Below are positions 60,516 through 64,000 of a stretch of 64,000 bases of DNA, piece by piece. Under the pieces are notes generated by a model. It was given only the letters and a program-made list of their open reading frames with translations, had not been told where the DNA came from and did not search any database. The number at the start of each line of letters is the position of its first letter. Position 1 is the first letter of the stretch. The position numbers and the translations under genes are program-made. Source of the DNA: Pogona vitticeps (lineage: Eukaryota; Chordata; Lepidosauria; Squamata; Agamidae); NCBI RefSeq assembly GCF_051106095.1, contig NC_135785.1:103230501-103294500 (forward strand). The letters are read 5' to 3'.

Positions 60516-61013
60516 TAGGCATGGCATTTTAGATTTCTTCAATTCAACCCTCAGAATTCTCCAGAAATTCCTGCAGACAGAATTATGGGGGCTTTAGCCA
60601 AGAAATTGAAGTCCTCATAAGAGTTTTCAATTACTTACAGATAAGGAATGAGGGCTCTCTCAGCCATTTTGTTCCTGTGAGGAAGACAGAGGAAATAGAT
60701 GCGGAGGCTAAACTCTGTTGGTGTTGCAACAGGTACATAAGAGATGGGTAGTTTTTTTGAGAGGCATTTTAGTGAGTCTAATAAGCAGAAAGACTACCAG
60801 TCCCCCAATCCTTTTCAACTCCCACAGATCTTAGCCCCCTCTGCCATTTCCTGTCTTCTTCACAGGAACAAAATGGCTTCATTCTTCAGGTGTAAATGAT
60901 TGAAAATTCCTATCAAGACATCAGTCTTGGCAAAAGCTCCCAGAATTCTGGCTGACGGAATTTCTGTTGAATTCTGAGGTATAAGTCCAAGAAACCTGAA
61001 AGGCACATGCCTA
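60516..61013. mobile_element. Foldback/MITE element with about 170-bp inverted arms
   Basis: The left arm (about 60516-60700: TAGGCATG, CCTCAGAATTCTCCAGAAAT, CAGCCATTTTGTTCCTGTGAG) is the imperfect complement of the right arm (about 60836-61013: TTCACAGGAACAAAATGGCT, AATTTCTGTTGAATTCTGAGG, CATGCCTA). The spacer is about 135 bp. It has no coding sequence. Target duplication is uncertain; TA on both sides is possible. Confidence 0.75.
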
Positions 61014-61768
61014 GGAATTGGAATATTGTATTATTATTTCTTTCATGGCTATTGTAGTGTGTGTTGTGATATTCTAGGATTATGCTTCCTCCAGAGGTAG
61101 GAGGGTATTTTGTGGCATGCAGTAGTGCATTGTTTAGTTTTAGAAACTTAGATTTAGAACCTAAAGGCTTTCTTTAGGTAATAATGGCCACACAACTATT
61201 CCTGCAGTGCACTGTTATAGAACTCCCATTGTGGTAACAAGACATTATAGTTAATATCTTATGATGTTATTTGAAAGGGCTTTGATAATGCTGAGAATAC
61301 TCTTACTGTTGTCATAAGCAATGTTCTACATCTGTTAGTAAATATGTGTATTAATTCAAAACAAGATGTACTGAGCTTCAAGCAGAAATTTAAGAATTCC
61401 CAGTAGTACTCTAGTATTACATAACTTCTAGCAATATGCATGTAATCATTAATGTGGCATATAATAAAAGCAACAGTCTGTCTCTTTTAAAGTCTAGACT
61501 GTGATTTGTAATCTTTCCCACTACGTGCCAACTGAGTCTTTCAGCCAAACTGTAATTGAAGGCCTAGAACTATGAAATGCTTTCTAAAAAAGAAGAAAAG
61601 AAAATGGGGGAGAAAAGTCGGTTCCCTAAGCATTTCTTTTATATTTCAGTGAGGGTAGACTGATTTCAGAATGAGAGCAAAAATGCTGGTTTAAATCAAG
61701 TGTCTTGTCCAATTTATATATCATTTGAATGAGCATGCCTATTAATAAACTGCTACATTCCAATATTG

Positions 61769-62044
61769 TGGCTGAAATCCTGTTGCTTAGCATAGAGCAT
61801 CACGCTAGAATAGCTCTACTGAATCAGTAGTGATTGGTGAGTTAACTTCTCTGTAAGTTCTATTTATTCAAATGTGCCTATTCTAGTAGTGACTTTCTAT
61901 GCTGAAGTAAGTCACAGAATAGGCCCATTTGAATCAGTGGAACTTACGGAGGAGTTGACTCACCAAATTCACATTGATCCAGTTCAGTGGTCTTATTCTA
62001 GTGCATTTAGAATTGCATTAAACCTAACAGAATTGTGCTGAAGC
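61769..62044. mobile_element. Palindromic MITE, copy 3
   Basis: TGGCTGAAATCCTGTTGCTTA at the left; mirrored central blocks CTTCTCTGTAAGTTCTATTTA and CAGTGGAACTTACGGAGGAG around GACTTTCTATGCTGAAGTAAG. It matches the copy at 29.99 kb block by block. The right end is decayed. A fragment of the opening (AGCTGAAATCCTGTTTGTTGC) also occurs at 62.85 kb. Confidence 0.72.
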
Positions 62045-62686
62045 AATCAATCAGGATATTTTTAGTGATCCTTCCTTTCCTCTGCAGCTGCTCATGCCAT
62101 GTGAAAAGCTGCTTTGAAAGGTTGTGGACCTACGGGAGGTGGCTGGGGATATATGGAGGGAATAGCAATCTGCAGAATCCAGCACCCCAGCCTCTTTTTC
62201 CAGTGAGCAGCTGCATGTTGAATCCCTCCATGAATTGAAGGTGTCCTTCCAGGTGTCCTTGCATTTGAAAGCATTTATGGATCCAGCCCAGTGGTCTGCC
62301 CAAAACCAAAATAGAATAGTTATGCTGTCATTCACATCATGCAGTCCATGTGCCTTTGCACTGTAGGTGGGCTTGGAAATGGAAGAACAACTGTGAAATT
62401 AAAATTTTTATTTTTGACTTTTTTTTCTATTATAAAGACAATGTTCAAGAATATGTACATAAATACTCCATGCTCAGAAGTTTTCAGAAAAGATGGCTGA
62501 TAATTAATTAATAATTAGGTATTTTTCCCCAAGAAATAAGAAGATTTCTGTGTGCTTTTTGACTGAGAGTCTAAGGCTGAAATCTTTTACCTGCTTACCT
62601 GGAAATAAGCCTAGTCAATAAGACTTATTTTTCAGTAGACAAGTAGAAGATTATACTATAATTTTTTTATTTAACATAGTAATATA

Positions 62687-62765
62687 TACAGTGGTGCCCC
62701 GCATAGCAACGTTAATCCGTTCCAGGATTAATGTCGCTATCCGGATTCGTCGCTATGCGGCGACG
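62687..62765 (+). mobile_element. Mariner-type MITE (TACAGT family), copy f, one end only
   Basis: TACAGTGGTGCCCCGCATAGC, then AACGTTAATCCGTTCCAGG and GTCGCTATGCGGCGACGAA, is the family's left end. No matching right end is found before the window continues into unrelated sequence. Confidence 0.75.
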
Positions 62766-62768
62766 AAT

Positions 62769-62850
62769 TTTTGACACTGAGTGGACAGACTGGGAAATCA
62801 TTAGCTGATTTTTGACACTGAGTGGACAGACTGGGAAATCATTAGCTGAA
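62769..62850. repeat. Tandem duplication, 41-bp unit
   Basis: Two perfect copies of a 41-bp unit beginning TTGACACTGAGTGGACAGAC, starting at 62771 and 62812. Confidence 0.92.
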
Positions 62851-63489
62851 ATCCTGTTTGTTGCATAAGCTGAAGCGTAGCTTTCCATCCATGGCTCCCT
62901 GGTAAACAACTGCTACTACAATTCTTGGGGAGTGGTGGGGGGTTCTACGTGTGTGCATGCATGAGGGCAGCATGTGCACCTGAGAACCGCAACAGCAGCA
63001 GTTTGTTTACGAAGGAAGAATGGAGAGAAAGTTACTCTTGGGCTTATCCTTAAAGCGGGATTTTAACCATTAATTAATTATAGTCCTTCGGCTCTTGTAA
63101 AATGGAAAGCTACAAGACATCCTGGTCTCTAGCTCACACAGATGGAAGAGTAAAGGGACCATGTAGGCAACCAAAAGACTTGTTCATGTTAAGCTAGGGT
63201 ATGGTCATCAAAACATTGTTAATTTATTTGATAGTCACACATCGAGTTGTAAGAGAAGATTTATTTATTTACAACTTTATATACTGTCAGGTATATAGAC
63301 TTAAACATGTTTCTGTGTAGTAAATTCAGATATTTTAAATAATGTAAAGACAAGACCGTTAGATTTAATTTTTTTAATTAAATGAGAAATAATTTAATAT
63401 TCTGATTATTTTTAGTAATCCATCAGGTATTTTATAGTGTATATTTTGTTTTCAAATTTGTAATTGTATGTAGCAATGGATGAATCAAT

Positions 63490-63673
63490 ATTTAAACCAG
63501 TCTGCCAGATAGCAGACTAGTCTGAAGCCCATTCGGAGGAGTTGATACCAGCCATCAAGGAAAAGAGGACAGCTCTAGCAGCATACAAAGCCTATCCTAG
63601 CGAGTACAACTTACAGGTTCTTCAAGTTGCTCGTAGCAAAGTCCAACAGACTGCCAGGAGACGTTCTAATGAT
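63490..63673 (+). mobile_element. LINE ORF fragment
   Basis: The frame reads EELIPAIKEKRTALAAYKAY and then VARSKVQQTARRRSNDD, a segment found between the endonuclease and reverse transcriptase of some vertebrate LINEs. One stop lies just before EELIP. The clade is uncertain. The MITE at 63674 interrupts it. Confidence 0.55.
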
Positions 63674-64000
63674 GACAGTGGTGCTTCGCAAGACAAATTT
63701 AATTCGTTCCGCAGTTAATGTTGTCTTGCGAAAAATTCGTCTTGCAAAACGCGTTTTCCCATAGGAGTGCATTGAAATCTAATTAATGCATTCCTGTGGG
63801 CAAAAAAAGTCAGAACAAAGTCAAATTTGGTTTACAAAGGGTTCATTAAGTGCTCTTTAAAGCCATGCAGATGATTTTAAAAATTTCAATCAAAACACTT
63901 TAACTTTTTAATCATAGAAAAACATTTAAAAATCAGTAAACATGAGGCAGGAATGAAAAACGGAAAACATTCTTCTTGCGAAGCACGGCCATAGGAGTAT
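63674..64000 (+). mobile_element. Mariner-type MITE (TACAGT family), copy g, cut by the window end
   Basis: It begins GACAGTGGTGCTTCGCAAGAC (first base changed from the usual TACAGT), then TTAATTCGTTCCGCAG and CGTCTTGCAAAACGCG. Near the window end TTCTTCTTGCGAAGCACGG mirrors the left end, so the element is probably nearly complete at 64000. Confidence 0.8.

Larger units (their letters stand above)
43003..64000 (+). other. BMPR1A: Probable BMPR1A first intron
   Basis: From the splice site at 43003 to the window end I find no sequence resembling the BMPR1A signal peptide, ligand-binding domain, GS box or kinase. The interval is composed of AT-rich DNA and transposons listed separately. Stretches without a named feature (43.7-44.7, 45.6-47.4, 50.5-51.1, 59.3-60.3, 61.0-61.8 and 62.9-63.5 kb) show nothing I can interpret. 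Confidence 0.45.

Noticed and set aside
43003-64000. Possible BMPR1A coding exons
   Set aside because: No receptor, GS-box or kinase motif flanked by splice signals was found; all longer frames belong to transposons.

Overview
This is a stretch of vertebrate nuclear genome, almost certainly from a squamate reptile. The evidence is a host gene split by GT-AG introns, BovB-tailed Sauria-type SINEs, BovB, CR1, L2 and L1 LINE pieces, and many short inverted-repeat DNA transposons. There are no bacterial-type genes, no CRISPR arrays and no canonical tRNA or rRNA genes.

Host genes. Positions 1-23.5 kb hold the 3' half of LDB3 (ZASP/Cypher) on the + strand. Five coding exons (10412-10754, 12655-12835, 19071-19191, 21062-21177, 23107-23196) encode the region before the LIM domains, all three LIM domains and the natural C-terminus. 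The PDZ-bearing 5' exons lie to the left of the window. After an intergenic stretch of about 18 kb there is a strong CpG island (about 41.64-43.48 kb) with a good 5' splice site at 43003. Because BMPR1A lies immediately downstream of LDB3 in the same orientation in other amniotes, I infer that this is the promoter and non-coding first exon of BMPR1A and that 43-64 kb is its long first intron. I see no BMPR1A coding exon.

Mobile elements fill most of the rest. Two large L2-like LINE remnants sit in LDB3 introns, one ending only about 40 bp before an exon. Seven copies of palindromic mariner-type MITEs that open with TACAGT (one with a degraded first base) are scattered throughout. A Tc1-like transposon is present twice (38.5-40.0 kb and 51.1-58.8 kb). 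The second copy has been hit three times: by a Ty3/gypsy LTR element with two indistinguishable 553-bp LTRs and a 5-bp target duplication, and by two MITEs. The two Tc1 copies act as each other's empty sites. The LTR element places its integrase-type region before reverse transcriptase and has a SCAN-like gag domain, the hallmarks of the Gmr1-like clade.

Most unusual observations: a recurring short repeat whose core resembles a hammerhead-ribozyme fold, with a compensated helix pair between copies; the young Gmr1-like element; a 60-bp inverted pair at 49.6/50.5 kb matching at 59 positions, one arm bracketed by a 13-bp direct repeat; and a nested series near 40 kb (old LINE, then Tc1 and a hAT MITE with a perfect 8-bp target duplication).
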